From NCBI GenBank assembly GCA_014728215.1, contig WJLZ01000150.1:1-62675 (forward strand): a stretch of 62,675 bases of DNA, read 5' to 3'. The notes under the pieces are model-generated. The model was given only the letters and a program-made list of their open reading frames with translations. It ran no database searches and had not been told where the DNA came from. The translations under genes were made by a program, and so were the position numbers. Source of the DNA: Chitinivibrionales bacterium (GTDB lineage Bacteria; Fibrobacterota; Chitinivibrionia; Chitinivibrionales; WJKA01). Below, one piece after another: positions 18,711 through 28,241 of this stretch. Within the stretch, counting starts at the first letter, position 1. Each line of letters starts with the position of its first letter.

Positions 18711-19592
18711 TTACCGGAGCTTTGCTCGCCATATTCCAAGATCAATATTCAATAATTTTTCCAGGTGCGAAATATCCGGCTCATAATTTTTCATAAGATA
18801 TCTTCTGGTTTCCTCTGAAAGCCTTTCCTTCGGCGGCTTTCTCTGACCCGGAGAAACGGAATAGTTGGTTTTGTTTATCTTTAATTTATGCAGCATATTT
18901 TTTATTGGAAAAAGTACCGGAGTATTCAACAACAAAATTGCTAATCCATTTAAAGCTATTTTTATTTTCGGGCCCGGATCTTTGGCAGCATTGATTTTTT
19001 TTCCTATAACACCAGGCACAAATCTATAATCTACGCCTAAAAAATGATAAACATTTTTTATACTCTCCTCCTGATTATCGAAAAAGTGTTCATAAATCCA
19101 GATGCCAATATTTTCTCTTGGAAAATAATCAAAATATGGTTTCAATTGCCTAAAATAATAACCGAGATCGATAAATCGTTTATCCCTTTTTAATTCCTGT
19201 TCAAACGTCGGCTTGCGAAATTCTTGCGTTTTTCTTTTTAAGTATACTGAAAAAGCAACATCAGCCGGATTTCTAAGAAGCGCAATGATTTTCACTTCAG
19301 GAAAATGCCGAACGATTCTTTGCGCAGTATCAGAATCAAAATAGTAAAGCGGGGATATATCTCCCAGCAATGCGTTTTCCGGCGCTTTAACAAAATATTG
19401 CCGATAATAATCAATGCCCTTCGGATAGGAAAAATAGGTAGGATAGAGAGAATATCTATTAAAAAAATGGAGTTCTTTATTATGAGGTATCCATATCTGC
19501 GGATGCTCGGATAGCGCTGCTGCCAGCCATGTTGACCCCGCACGTGGTGCTCCAATATAAACAAAATCGAGAAAATGTTCATTTGTTATCAT
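18711..19592 (-). CDS. Sulfotransferase (PAPS-dependent)
   Basis: 293 residues. The 5'-phosphosulfate loop GAPRAGSTWL (15-24) near the N-terminus and the 3'-phosphate-binding region IALLRNPADVAFSVYLKRK identify the Sulfotransfer_1/3 fold. The C-terminus contains RRYLMKNYEPDISHLEKLL, common in heparan-type bacterial homologues. It would transfer sulfate from PAPS to a hydroxyl or amine on a glycan or lipid. It is the last gene of the minus-strand operon GT4-asnB-methyltransferase-sulfotransferase, 50 bases after the methyltransferase. No PAPS-synthesis genes are in the window. Confidence 0.87.
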   Translation of the reverse strand: MITNEHFLDFVYIGAPRAGSTWLAAALSEHPQIWIPHNKELHFFNRYSLYPTYFSYPKGIDYYRQYFVKAPENALLGDISPLYYFDSDTAQRIVRHFPEVKIIALLRNPADVAFSVYLKRKTQEFRKPTFEQELKRDKRFIDLGYYFRQLKPYFDYFPRENIGIWIYEHFFDNQEESIKNVYHFLGVDYRFVPGVIGKKINAAKDPGPKIKIALNGLAILLLNTPVLFPIKNMLHKLKINKTNYSVSPGQRKPPKERLSEETRRYLMKNYEPDISHLEKLLNIDLGIWRAKLR

Positions 19593-19642
19593 TTAATAGG
19601 ATACCTATGCAAATTCAGAACTCGACATCTCTCTGCCGTTAT

Positions 19643-20407
19643 TTAGTGTGCAGTTCCTACTACTTCGAAATTTGATGTTGATTTAAACCTTCCGGTCGCT
19701 GGGTTTGTTAATTTATACTCAAGATCATTTTCTTTAAACCAATTGAAAACTTCGTTATAGGAATGGAAGGTTCTCTGGGGCACGCCAAACCAATCATTTA
19801 TTAGTTCTGCGTTTTGTGTTCCCCGCTCGTAATAATTTTCCTTGCCGTAAATAGCTATGTGAATCATATCAAAAATTCTGAGAAAAATTGATAACAGGGT
19901 CTGAATCAATTTCTTTATGCGCCAGGGACTTTTCTGATAGAAAATCCGGCTAAAGTTCCAAAAACCCGAAAGCCATGTCTTTAGATACACGGCAATAACA
20001 ATCTTTCCCTTCGGACTTAAGTGTCGAACTAATCGATCAAAGCTTTCTCTTGCATCAGCTGTATGATGCAATACTCCCCAGCTATAGATTATATCAAACC
20101 TTTTCTCTCCCAGATCAAGTTGTGTAAGATCGTGACGTTCAAATAAAGCGCCAAGGCCAAACTGCTTAGCTCTTTCCCTTGAATTATTGATACATTCAGC
20201 AGAGGCATCGACACCTAAAACATCTGCACCCAGCTTAGAAAATGCAAGTGAAACAATTCCACTTCCGCATCCCGCATCCAAGACCCTTTTTCCTTCAACT
20301 CCTTCAGGAAATAGATGTATAAGATGATCAGCAACCTTTTTAATATCAAGGGGAAAATCCGCCCAGTGTTTGTCATAGAATTGTGAAGTCGCTTCAGAAA
20401 GTTTCAT
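19643..20407 (-). CDS. Class I SAM-dependent methyltransferase
   Basis: 254 residues. Motif I is VLDAGCGSGIVSLAF (42-56), then GVDASAECI and the motif-IV-like YSWGVLHHTADARESFDRL. The C-terminal third (about 150-200) holds a hydrophobic amphipathic stretch seen in UbiG/Methyltransf_11 relatives acting on lipid-linked or polyketide substrates. It starts two bases after the second asnB stop, which indicates cotranslation within the operon. It likely modifies the same glycan or precursor as its operon partners. The exact substrate is unknown. Confidence 0.82.
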   Translation of the reverse strand: MKLSEATSQFYDKHWADFPLDIKKVADHLIHLFPEGVEGKRVLDAGCGSGIVSLAFSKLGADVLGVDASAECINNSRERAKQFGLGALFERHDLTQLDLGEKRFDIIYSWGVLHHTADARESFDRLVRHLSPKGKIVIAVYLKTWLSGFWNFSRIFYQKSPWRIKKLIQTLLSIFLRIFDMIHIAIYGKENYYERGTQNAELINDWFGVPQRTFHSYNEVFNWFKENDLEYKLTNPATGRFKSTSNFEVVGTAH

Positions 20408-20409
20408 AT

Positions 20410-22323
20410 CTATTTCCTTTCAGTGAGATTTGCTCTTCTCTGCCTCATCCATTCCTCAAGCACAACAAGGGCCCAGATACGCCTCCCATGATTTGCCCTG
20501 CCTCTTTCATGCTCATCGATAAGGCTTTTCAGACTAGAAACATCAAACATTTCATGAATATCAGCGGATGAACAAAGAAGTGTTTCTCGAACCTGCTCTT
20601 TGAGCGGATCTTTAAGCCACATTTCGATTGGTGCGGCAAAACCACGCTTGGGTCTTTTAGTAAGCTTATGCCCCAGCATATCAGAAAATGTTCTTTTCAA
20701 CAGATATTTTGTATTCCGATTCTTAAGCTTGAATTCGACCGGCAATCGAGCGCAAAACTCGAAAAGCTCGTGATCACAAAAGGGCGATCTTCCCTCAAGC
20801 GAATGGGCCATTGTCATACGATCTGTTTTTGTCAGACCGTTTCCGGCAAGGTAAAATCGAGTATCAACAGCGAGTGTCTTATCGACGAATGACTGCGCCG
20901 CAGCATTGGAAAAAGCCTCTTTAAGGAGATCTGATGTAGGCGAATCCTTAACCTTCTGATACAACTCGTCTTTGTAAACAACCTGCTTGAACTGCTCGTC
21001 AAAAAATGATCCCCACCGAATAATACTTGCTTCCTTTGGCACTCTGACTACCTGTGACAGCCTTTTTAAACCCATAATCCAATTGGCTTCTATCGGGACA
21101 TTATCCGGTTCTCTGAGTGGCGAAAGAACCATTGGTACAAGCTTCTGTGTTATAAACTGCGGCAGCATGCTGTAGGGCGCAACCCAGGTATCGAGCCAAT
21201 ACCGAGGATACCCTGCAAATGCTTCATCACCGGCATCTCCGTTAAGCGCCACCGTTACATGTTCTTTTGTCATTTGAGAAAGATAATAGGTCTGTATTGC
21301 ACAGGAATCGGCAAAGGGCTCATCAAAAGCGCCCACAATTTTCGGGAGTATATCCGATAAGCGATCGGGGGATACGATAAATTCGGAATGGTACGTATTC
21401 CATTTATCGGCTACTGATTGTGCAAAAGGAAGCTCGTTGAATGAATCGGTCGAAAATCCTATTGAAAATGTTTTGATCTTTTTTGTAGCTTGCTGCGCCA
21501 TTAACCCGACAATAATCGATGAATCTATACCGCCACTCAAAAATGCTCCCAGGGGAACTTCGCTAATCATACGCCGTTGTACCGCATTCATCATCAACCG
21601 TCGAAGCTCCTGTTCGGCTTCCTGTTCGGAAATTTTCAATTTTGGTTCGTAGCTCAGATCCCAGTAACTCTTCAGGGTAATGCCGTTCCTGTCATACGTA
21701 AGAACATGGGCCGGTGGAAGCTTGTGAATGTTTTTGTAAATGGTAAAGGGATCGGGGATATATTGAAGTGTTAAATAGTGATGAAGCGCCACCTCATCGA
21801 GTGTCCTGGATTGCTTGCTGTCGCAGAGAATCGTTTTCAGTTCGGATCCAAAGAAAAACTTTCCATTGCTTTCTGAATAATAAAACGGTTTTTGTCCCAA
21901 ACGATCACGCGCTGCGAATAACCGATGTTTTCTTGAATCCCAGAGTGCAAACGCAAACATCCCAACCAAATGATGAACACAGGCATCTCCATATTCCTCA
22001 TAGGCATGAATAATTGTCTCGGTGTCCGAATTTGATGAAAACGTATGTCCCTTATTCTGTAATGTTTTACGAAGCTGCTGAAAATTATATATCTCACCAT
22101 TGAATACAATCCACAGTGTTTTATCTTCGTTGGAGAGAGGTTGATGTCCACCTTTAATATCAATGATGCTCAATCGGCGCATTCCAAGCGCTGCATAGTC
22201 ATCATGATAATGGCCTTCATCATCCGGTCCCCTGTGCCGCATTACCGAACACATGCGGTGCATACAGTGGATATCGGTTTCTGATATTTTTCCCGGTGAA
22301 TATATACCGCAAATTCCACACAT
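20410..22323 (-). CDS. asnB: AsnB-type glutamine-dependent asparagine synthase / amidotransferase, copy 2
   Basis: 637 residues, nearly the same length as copy 1 but clearly diverged. Catalytic Cys2 (MCGICGIYS), RGPDDEGHYH, NGEIYN, the P-loop LSGGIDSSI (near residue 262) and NGDAGDE are all present, so both glutaminase and synthetase halves look active. It lies between a GT4 gene (6-base gap) and a methyltransferase (2-base gap), which argues for a dedicated amidation step in glycan synthesis rather than bulk asparagine supply (inference). Free asparagine synthesis cannot be excluded. Confidence 0.88.
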   Translation of the reverse strand: MCGICGIYSPGKISETDIHCMHRMCSVMRHRGPDDEGHYHDDYAALGMRRLSIIDIKGGHQPLSNEDKTLWIVFNGEIYNFQQLRKTLQNKGHTFSSNSDTETIIHAYEEYGDACVHHLVGMFAFALWDSRKHRLFAARDRLGQKPFYYSESNGKFFFGSELKTILCDSKQSRTLDEVALHHYLTLQYIPDPFTIYKNIHKLPPAHVLTYDRNGITLKSYWDLSYEPKLKISEQEAEQELRRLMMNAVQRRMISEVPLGAFLSGGIDSSIIVGLMAQQATKKIKTFSIGFSTDSFNELPFAQSVADKWNTYHSEFIVSPDRLSDILPKIVGAFDEPFADSCAIQTYYLSQMTKEHVTVALNGDAGDEAFAGYPRYWLDTWVAPYSMLPQFITQKLVPMVLSPLREPDNVPIEANWIMGLKRLSQVVRVPKEASIIRWGSFFDEQFKQVVYKDELYQKVKDSPTSDLLKEAFSNAAAQSFVDKTLAVDTRFYLAGNGLTKTDRMTMAHSLEGRSPFCDHELFEFCARLPVEFKLKNRNTKYLLKRTFSDMLGHKLTKRPKRGFAAPIEMWLKDPLKEQVRETLLCSSADIHEMFDVSSLKSLIDEHERGRANHGRRIWALVVLEEWMRQRRANLTERK

Positions 22324-22329
22324 GCTTAT

Positions 22330-23466
22330 TTAACTCGCCGAAGTAACTCGTGTATACTCATGGACATAGCCGGTTGCAGCAGCATCCCAGCTATATTTTT
22401 CCACAACCATTTCTCTATTAAAATTTCCCATTTTTTTTTGCAAACCTGAATTCTTTCCAAGGAAAAGGAGTGCTTTTTTTAACGATATACTATCACGTGG
22501 TTTAACCAGCCGCCCTCCTTTTTCATGACACAGAATATTTTGGATTTCTCCTGATTGTGCCGCGATAACAGGCAAGCCGCAAGCCATGGCCTCCAGAAAT
22601 ACTTGCCCGAAGCTGTCGCCGAAGGAAGGAAGAACAAAAATATCGGCATTTGAATACCAATTCGGTAACTCCTCGTGCGGCTGAGCTTCAATGAAGCGGA
22701 TTTTTTTATTCACACCCTGTTGTTCTGCTTTTTTAAGTAAATGATTTTTAAAAGGACCGGTTCCGATTAGGGTTAATTTCCACTCAAATTCATCGATTAG
22801 AGCGACGGCGTCAAGAAGGTAATCAATTCCTTTCCAGGGAACCAGCCGACCAACACAAAGAAGATTCAAACATTTCTCAGAATCCCGGCTTTTTCTTTTA
22901 GGATGAAACAGGCGAGTATCGACACCATTGGGAATCGTGGAAAAATGCAATCGATTCCATGACCTTTGGGCTGCTCTTCCCAGATGTTCGCTCAGGGCGA
23001 CAACCCGTGCCGCACGCTTCCATATGTTTATATTCACCGGTTTGAGCAACAAGTGCAATATCTGAAATTCGCCGGGATTATAGCCGGGAACATCTCCTCC
23101 CCGTAGCGACACAATATAGGGAGTCGATCTGTTTGTTGCCAGTGAAATCATCCCTGTCGGCACACTGAAAAAATAATGAATAAGCGAGTATGATTCGGTC
23201 TTCATGAGTTTTCTTATACAATAAACGGCGTGCCAAACAAACGCTATCATTCCTCGCAATCCAGTCTGGTGAATAGATTTCCGATGAACCGGTAGTGAAA
23301 ATACACGGGCCTTTCCACATAGGAATTTTTCCCTTGTAGCTCCCCGGGAGGTTACAACATCAACATCAACTCCCTGGGCGGCAATCTTCTCGCAAAGATG
23401 CCGGGTTGCCCTTCCGGCGCCGCCACCCACCGGGGGAAACTCATAATTTACCATTAAAATTTTCAT
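22330..23466 (-). CDS. Family 4 glycosyltransferase (GT-B)
   Basis: 378 residues. The N-terminal Rossmann domain begins MKILMVNYEFPPVGGGAG, with the glycine-rich acceptor-side loop of GT4 enzymes. The C-terminal nucleotide-sugar domain has LLCVGRLVPWKGIDYLL and PSFGDSFGQVFLEAMACG. The usual E-x7-E pair appears as Asp...Glu: the first acidic residue is Asp in place of the common Glu. It would build a glycosidic bond on a lipid-linked oligosaccharide at the cytoplasmic face. It is the first gene of the operon that continues with asnB, methyltransferase and sulfotransferase. Confidence 0.88.
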   Translation of the reverse strand: MKILMVNYEFPPVGGGAGRATRHLCEKIAAQGVDVDVVTSRGATREKFLCGKARVFSLPVHRKSIHQTGLRGMIAFVWHAVYCIRKLMKTESYSLIHYFFSVPTGMISLATNRSTPYIVSLRGGDVPGYNPGEFQILHLLLKPVNINIWKRAARVVALSEHLGRAAQRSWNRLHFSTIPNGVDTRLFHPKRKSRDSEKCLNLLCVGRLVPWKGIDYLLDAVALIDEFEWKLTLIGTGPFKNHLLKKAEQQGVNKKIRFIEAQPHEELPNWYSNADIFVLPSFGDSFGQVFLEAMACGLPVIAAQSGEIQNILCHEKGGRLVKPRDSISLKKALLFLGKNSGLQKKMGNFNREMVVEKYSWDAAATGYVHEYTRVTSAS

Positions 23467-23593
23467 GCCACGCGTATTATATTATCGCTGATTCAATTGA
23501 CCAGTACTTTTTCCTTTTCAGTGCCGACTCAATGTGGTATTATTTTTATACAAGAATCGTATTCCGAATGCACACTCGCTTGAGTATAACATA

Positions 23594-24358
23594 ATGTACC
23601 GCCAAAAAAAAGTAATCGTCGTCATGCCCGCGTATAATGCCGCGGAAACTATTGTGCAAACCCATCGGGAAGTGCTGGACCAGGATTTTGTCGACCGGGT
23701 GATTGTGGTTGATGATCACAGCAGGGACCGTACCGCATTCATTGCCGATTCGCTGCCGAAAACGCAGGTGGTCAGGCATGCCCTCAATAAAGGCTATGGG
23801 GCAAACCAGAAAACCTGTTACCGGATCGCGCTCGAAGAAGATGCCGACGTTGTTATCATGGTCCATCCGGATTACCAATATACCCCCCAGCTGATTCCGG
23901 CTATGGCGTCGATGATCGGTAACGGGGTTTACCATTGCGTTCTGGGTTCGCGGATTCTTGGTGGTTATGCCTTAAAAGGCGGCATGCCGCAATGGAAATA
24001 TTATGCCAACCGGGCCCTGACTTTTTTCGAGAATATGCTCATGCATGCTAAATTATCGGAGTATCATACCGGCTACCGGGCCTTTTCCCGCGAGCTTTTA
24101 GAAAAAATACCATTTGACCGGAATTCGGATGACTTTGTCTTCGATAACCAGGTGCTTGCCCAGATATTGTGGCATGGCTATACTATCGCCGAAGTGAGCT
24201 GTCCCACAAAATATTTCGAAGAAGCGTCATCAATTAATTTTGCACGATCGGTGAGGTATGGATTTGGTTGTCTGGCGACGGCAATCTGTTACCGGCTTGC
24301 ACGAATGGGGATATTTCGGACTAACCTTTTTCCCTTTCCCCAAAACGGCGATATGTAA
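23594..24358 (+). CDS. Family 2 glycosyltransferase (dolichyl-phosphate-type)
   Basis: 254 residues from the ATG at 23,594. A GTG 60 bases upstream would add residues unlike the family, so the ATG is preferred. VIVVMPAYNAAETI begins the GT-A fold, with VVDDHSRDRTA (39-49) and the metal-site region MVHPDYQYTPQL. In that region the usual DXD appears as H-P-D, as in some phosphodolichol-mannose synthase-like proteins. GYRAFSRELLEKI is the typical acceptor-side segment. No membrane helices are obvious. It is transcribed alone between the divergent GT4 operon and the tRNA gene. Confidence 0.85.
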   Translation: MYRQKKVIVVMPAYNAAETIVQTHREVLDQDFVDRVIVVDDHSRDRTAFIADSLPKTQVVRHALNKGYGANQKTCYRIALEEDADVVIMVHPDYQYTPQLIPAMASMIGNGVYHCVLGSRILGGYALKGGMPQWKYYANRALTFFENMLMHAKLSEYHTGYRAFSRELLEKIPFDRNSDDFVFDNQVLAQILWHGYTIAEVSCPTKYFEEASSINFARSVRYGFGCLATAICYRLARMGIFRTNLFPFPQNGDM

Positions 24359-24446
24359 GAGCTGCCGGGTCATTTTAAAAAAAAGTTCCACAAAGAGCAT
24401 GGGATTGATCGCTTTAACCTTTGATCTGGAAAAAACCTATCTGCCT

Positions 24447-24475
24447 TTGACATGCTCAGAACCACATGCTATTTT
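24447..24475 (+). promoter_or_regulatory. Strong sigma-70 promoter for the CAU tRNA gene
   Basis: A perfect TTGACA (24447-24452), an exact 17-base spacer and TATTTT (24470-24475). The predicted start near 24,482 is about 14 bases before the mature tRNA 5' end. Confidence 0.8.
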
Positions 24476-24495
24476 AAATCAGTTTTAATAGTAAT

Positions 24496-24569
24496 GGCAG
24501 CGTAGCTCAGTTGGTTAGAGCATCGGAATCATAATCCGAGTGTCCGGGGTTCGAATCCCTGCGCTGCTA
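24496..24569 (+). tRNA. tRNA with CAU anticodon, most likely elongator tRNA-Met
   Basis: A 74-base cloverleaf: acceptor stem 7 bp with a terminal G1-U72 wobble, D-arm, anticodon stem TCGGA/TCCGA, anticodon CAT at 24530-24532, T-stem with TTCGAAT loop, discriminator A73. CCA is not encoded. It lacks the initiator features (unpaired 1-72 and three G-C pairs under the anticodon loop). It resembles bacterial elongator tRNA-Met in the acceptor and D-arm. It has A4-U69 and G5-C68 rather than the C4-G69 and C5-G68 pairs of E. coli tRNA-Ile2, so Met is favoured over lysidine-type tRNA-Ile(CAU). The latter is not excluded, and the next gene is tilS. A32 in the anticodon loop is uncommon. Confidence 0.93.
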
Positions 24570-24602
24570 TTTTTTTTGCCGTTCCGGCTTTTCCTTCCTG
24601 CT

Positions 24603-25991
24603 ATGTATTCCAATACTTTTTATGATGAGATTCTCGCATCCTGCACCCGGCTTATTGAACCCAATTCATCGATTCTGCTTGCGGTAAGCGGCGGGGCCGA
24701 CTCTACTGCGCTTTTTCATGTAATGCTCCATTTGAAAGAGACATTTCCTTTTTCAAAGCTCGGTGTTGTTCATATCAATCATGGCCTGCGCGGCAAAGCA
24801 TCGGATGCCGAAGAGCGTTTTGTTTGTTCCCTGGCCGAAAATGCCGGCATTCGATGCCATGTGAAGAGGCTCAGTGCGAAGAAACCTTCCGATTCCGGCA
24901 TTGAAGAGTGGGCGCGGAAAGAGCGGTATACCTGTTTCGGTGAAATCATGAGAAGCCGGGGATATACATACTGTGCGACCGCCCATACCGCCGACGACCA
25001 GGCGGAAACTGTTCTCATGCGTCTCATGCGCGGAACAGGGCTCAAAGGACTATGCGGCATTCTGCCTAAACGAGATGATAACATTATCAGACCCATGCTC
25101 TGCATTACCCGCCGGTGTGTCGAAAAATGGTTGGCAGAAAAGGGTTGTTCATTCTATCACGATCATTCAAATGAAGACGTTCGTTTTAACCGTAACAGGA
25201 TCAGACATCAGGTGCTTCCCCTTCTGATTGACAACAATCCCTCAGCGATTGAGCATATTTCCCAATGCAGCGTAGAAGCCCGGAATATCTGGGACATGGT
25301 TTCTCGCCGGATAAATAAGTGGATCGAAAAAAACGTAGTAACAAGTAGTGATGACCGTTTTAACATCTTAAAATCAGGGCTGGAAGACCAGGCATTAGCA
25401 TGTGAATCTATCGCTCATTTATTCAGACAGAGATCCATTCCTTTCACCAGGCAGCATGTAACATCAATCCTGAGTAACCGGGAAACAACATCCGGAACAT
25501 ACCTCCTGCCTGGAATGTGGCGATACTTTCCCGGAAAAGAGACGATCCTTTTTTCATTGGCCTCGCAGGAAGAAAATTCGTCTGAGCCTTTTTCGTACGT
25601 GCTTTCAATGCCGGGGCGTACAACCATACCCGACACCAGTGCACTGATCTCCGCCGATTTTGTTGAAAATATCAACAACGTGCAATACAGAAAGGGCGAT
25701 AATTTTACTGTTTTTTTAGATGCCGGTAAGCTGCCCGATATTGTACAATATAGAACTCTGAGCAGGAACGACCTGTTCCGACCCCTGGGGTTTTTGCATC
25801 CTGTTAAAGCATCAAGGTATTTAAAAAAGCAGAAAATCGAAAAAACTGCACGGGATAATATTGGCGTCCTTGCTTCGAAATATAGTAATATTATATGGAT
25901 CCCGGGTGTGCAAATCGGTGAAGATTTTCGCATCACTTCAAAGACGACATCTATTTTAAGGATTTCATATATTAAGAATAACAGTGAATAA
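24603..25991 (+). CDS. tilS: tRNA(Ile)-lysidine synthase TilS
   Basis: 462 residues from the ATG at 24,603. Earlier in-frame starts lie inside the tRNA and are rejected. The PP-loop ATP-binding motif SGGADS (29-34) starts an N-type ATP pyrophosphatase domain, with HINHGLRG and CATAHTADDQAETVLMRLMRG, both hallmarks of TilS. The C-terminal region (about 370-450, with LSRNDLFRPLGF and KASRYLKKQKI) matches the TilS C-terminal substrate-binding domain. The enzyme adds lysine to C34 of tRNA-Ile(CAU) so that it reads AUA. No clear ribosome site is visible. It lies 34 bases behind a CAU tRNA and 47 bases before ftsH, a common tilS-ftsH-folP order. Confidence 0.95.
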   Translation: MYSNTFYDEILASCTRLIEPNSSILLAVSGGADSTALFHVMLHLKETFPFSKLGVVHINHGLRGKASDAEERFVCSLAENAGIRCHVKRLSAKKPSDSGIEEWARKERYTCFGEIMRSRGYTYCATAHTADDQAETVLMRLMRGTGLKGLCGILPKRDDNIIRPMLCITRRCVEKWLAEKGCSFYHDHSNEDVRFNRNRIRHQVLPLLIDNNPSAIEHISQCSVEARNIWDMVSRRINKWIEKNVVTSSDDRFNILKSGLEDQALACESIAHLFRQRSIPFTRQHVTSILSNRETTSGTYLLPGMWRYFPGKETILFSLASQEENSSEPFSYVLSMPGRTTIPDTSALISADFVENINNVQYRKGDNFTVFLDAGKLPDIVQYRTLSRNDLFRPLGFLHPVKASRYLKKQKIEKTARDNIGVLASKYSNIIWIPGVQIGEDFRITSKTTSILRISYIKNNSE

Positions 25992-26038
25992 AGTATTGTT
26001 TTTACTCAAATTGGCAGTAAATAGTTCGGGAGAATAGT

Positions 26039-28222
26039 TTGGACCAGGAAGAAAAAAAAGGTCAGAAGAAGAATTTAAAGAAGTTTTTTCCTTCTCAAAA
26101 GAAGGACCAGAAACAGAATTCTGATTCAGGAGACAACAAGAAAAAACCACAGCCGGGGAAAGACCCTTCAAAAACGATTTTTATGTGGTTTTTAGTCATA
26201 GCCGTCGTGGTACTGGGTCTGCAACTCGTCAAAAGGTTTGATTCCCTCAGAGAAACGCAGATATCGTATAGCCAGTTCCAAACACTGCTGGAAGATCCGG
26301 ATGCCCGCATTGTCAGGGCCACGGTCATTCAGAAAGGCCTTCGTCACGCAGTGCTGCAGGGTGTATTGGAGAGCCCGGAACCCCTTGAGGAGTTTCAAAC
26401 AAACAAAAGTGCGCCTTCCAGCACGACCTTCATAGTTAACCTTCCCTACATCGATTCCGAAATGCTCAAGGAATGGGACGAGAAGGGATTTCCTTATGAG
26501 TTTGAGCCGGAGAAGATAGCCTTTGGCGATGTTGTGCTCAGTATTCTACCCTGGGTACTGATGATCCTGTTCTGGGTATTCATGCTTCGCAACATGCAGG
26601 CCGGCCAGCGGGGGATTTTTTCCTTTGGCAAGAACAAGGCCAAGTTCCAGAATATCGATCGTCCGAAAAGCACATTCAAGGATGCCGCCGGTGTTGAGGA
26701 AGCCAAGGCTGAGCTTGAAGAGATTATCGAGTTTCTTAAAGATCCGCAGCGTTTCAATAAACTCGGTGGAAAGATTCCCAAGGGAGTCCTGCTTTTAGGC
26801 CCTCCGGGGACCGGAAAAACGCTTCTTGCCCGGTGTGTTGCCGGTGAAGCCGCTGTACCCTTTCTATCCATGAGCGGCTCGGATTTTGTCGAGATGTTTG
26901 TGGGTGTGGGAGCGTCACGTGTTCGCGATCTTTTCGAAACCGCCAAAAAGAGTGCCCCGTGTATCATTTTCATCGATGAAATCGATGCTGTGGGTCGTCA
27001 ACGCGGCGCAGGACTCGGTGGCGGGCATGATGAGCGTGAACAGACCCTAAACCAGATGCTTGTCGAAATGGACGGCTTCGAAGAAAATTCCGGTATTATC
27101 CTTATCGCAGCAACCAACCGGCCCGACGTACTGGACCCGGCCTTGCTTCGTCCGGGACGATTCGACCGTCAGGTTGTCGTTGATATACCCGATGTGAAAG
27201 GTCGTGATGGAATTCTCAAAGTGCATACGGAAGGCAAAATACCGCTTGGGCCCGATGTCGATCTGATGACTATCGCCCGGGGAACACCCGGATTTGTAGG
27301 CGCCGATCTGGCAAATCTGGTAAATGAAGCAGCCCTTATGGCTGCCCGTTTCGGCCAGGAAAAGGTTACCATGCTCGATTTTGAAGAAGCTAAAGACAAG
27401 GTCCTCATGGGAGCTGAGCGTAAAAGTATGGTTCTTTCGGATAAAGAAAAAACAAACACCGCCTATCATGAGGCAGGCCATGCTATCTGTAATATCTACT
27501 GCAAGGAAGCCGATCCATTGCATAAAGTGACCATTATCCCCCGGGGACGGGCCCTTGGTGTGACCTTCTCGCTTCCCGGAGAAGATAAGCACAGCTACAC
27601 AAAGGGGTACCTTGTTGATCGTGTCTGTATCATGATGGGCGGCAGAGTTGCCGAAGAGCTGGTGTTTAATGTTCAGACCACCGGTGCGGCAAATGATATC
27701 AAACAGGCCACCGAAATCGTGCGGAAACTTATCTGTGACTATGGTATGACAGAAGAACTCGGACCGCTCAGTTACGGTAAAAAGGACGATCAGATATTTT
27801 TAGGCAGGGAAATTTCTCATCACCGGGATTACTCTGATAAAACCGCCGATGCGATCGATTCGATTATGCGAAAAATTATCGAGGAGCAGCTCAATCGAGC
27901 AAAAACAATCCTTACCGAACACCGGATTGAACTCGATCGTCTCGCAAATGCTCTCCTGGAGCACGAAATGCTCGATCTTGAAGAAATTCAAAAGGTTATC
28001 AAAGGAGAGTCCCTGGCGACCGCCAAGAAAACCCGTTCTCTCTTTGATGCTGTGAACGGAAATGGCAAGAAAGAAAAAGACAAAGAAGTAGTAGCTGAAG
28101 TAAAAATTGAAAAAAGCACCTCTGCTTCCTCTGGAGAGGCCGACACAAAAAGTCCGGCCGGAAAGGCTGCCGCTAATCCGGATGAGAGCAAGGCAGAGGA
28201 TAATAACGAAGCGCAATCCTGA
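26039..28222 (+). CDS. ftsH: ATP-dependent zinc metalloprotease FtsH
   Basis: 727 residues starting at TTG, with GGGAG six bases upstream. The next Met would remove most of the N-terminus, so TTG is accepted. Two membrane helices (about 47-65 and 163-182) flank the small periplasmic domain. The AAA+ module has Walker A GPPGTGKT (near 254), Walker [12 protein letters not shown] and [21 protein letters not shown]. The protease carries HEAGH (near 477), which binds zinc. The last 65 residues form a Lys/Glu/Ser/Ala-rich tail. FtsH degrades unassembled membrane proteins and short-lived cytoplasmic regulators. folP starts 19 bases after its stop. Confidence 0.97.
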   Translation: MDQEEKKGQKKNLKKFFPSQKKDQKQNSDSGDNKKKPQPGKDPSKTIFMWFLVIAVVVLGLQLVKRFDSLRETQISYSQFQTLLEDPDARIVRATVIQKGLRHAVLQGVLESPEPLEEFQTNKSAPSSTTFIVNLPYIDSEMLKEWDEKGFPYEFEPEKIAFGDVVLSILPWVLMILFWVFMLRNMQAGQRGIFSFGKNKAKFQNIDRPKSTFKDAAGVEEAKAELEEIIEFLKDPQRFNKLGGKIPKGVLLLGPPGTGKTLLARCVAGEAAVPFLSMSGSDFVEMFVGVGASRVRDLFETAKKSAPCIIFIDEIDAVGRQRGAGLGGGHDEREQTLNQMLVEMDGFEENSGIILIAATNRPDVLDPALLRPGRFDRQVVVDIPDVKGRDGILKVHTEGKIPLGPDVDLMTIARGTPGFVGADLANLVNEAALMAARFGQEKVTMLDFEEAKDKVLMGAERKSMVLSDKEKTNTAYHEAGHAICNIYCKEADPLHKVTIIPRGRALGVTFSLPGEDKHSYTKGYLVDRVCIMMGGRVAEELVFNVQTTGAANDIKQATEIVRKLICDYGMTEELGPLSYGKKDDQIFLGREISHHRDYSDKTADAIDSIMRKIIEEQLNRAKTILTEHRIELDRLANALLEHEMLDLEEIQKVIKGESLATAKKTRSLFDAVNGNGKKEKDKEVVAEVKIEKSTSASSGEADTKSPAGKAAANPDESKAEDNNEAQS

Positions 28223-28241
28223 AAAGGCCAGGCTCCTCAGT

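Noticed and set aside
1-24358. Recently acquired genomic island
   Set aside because: The region looks more AT-rich and has glycan genes, but I see no integrase, attachment repeat or insertion sequence. The tRNA at 24,496 has no obvious duplicated 3' end within the window.
24540-24602. An upstream GTG start for tilS that would make a 483-residue protein
   Set aside because: The extra 21 codons are read from the tRNA 3' half and its T-run. The ATG at 24,603 gives a normal TilS N-terminus.
28107-28241. A longer folP start inside ftsH
   Set aside because: The added residues are basic out-of-frame ftsH sequence. The family begins just before the MGVLNVTPDSF motif.
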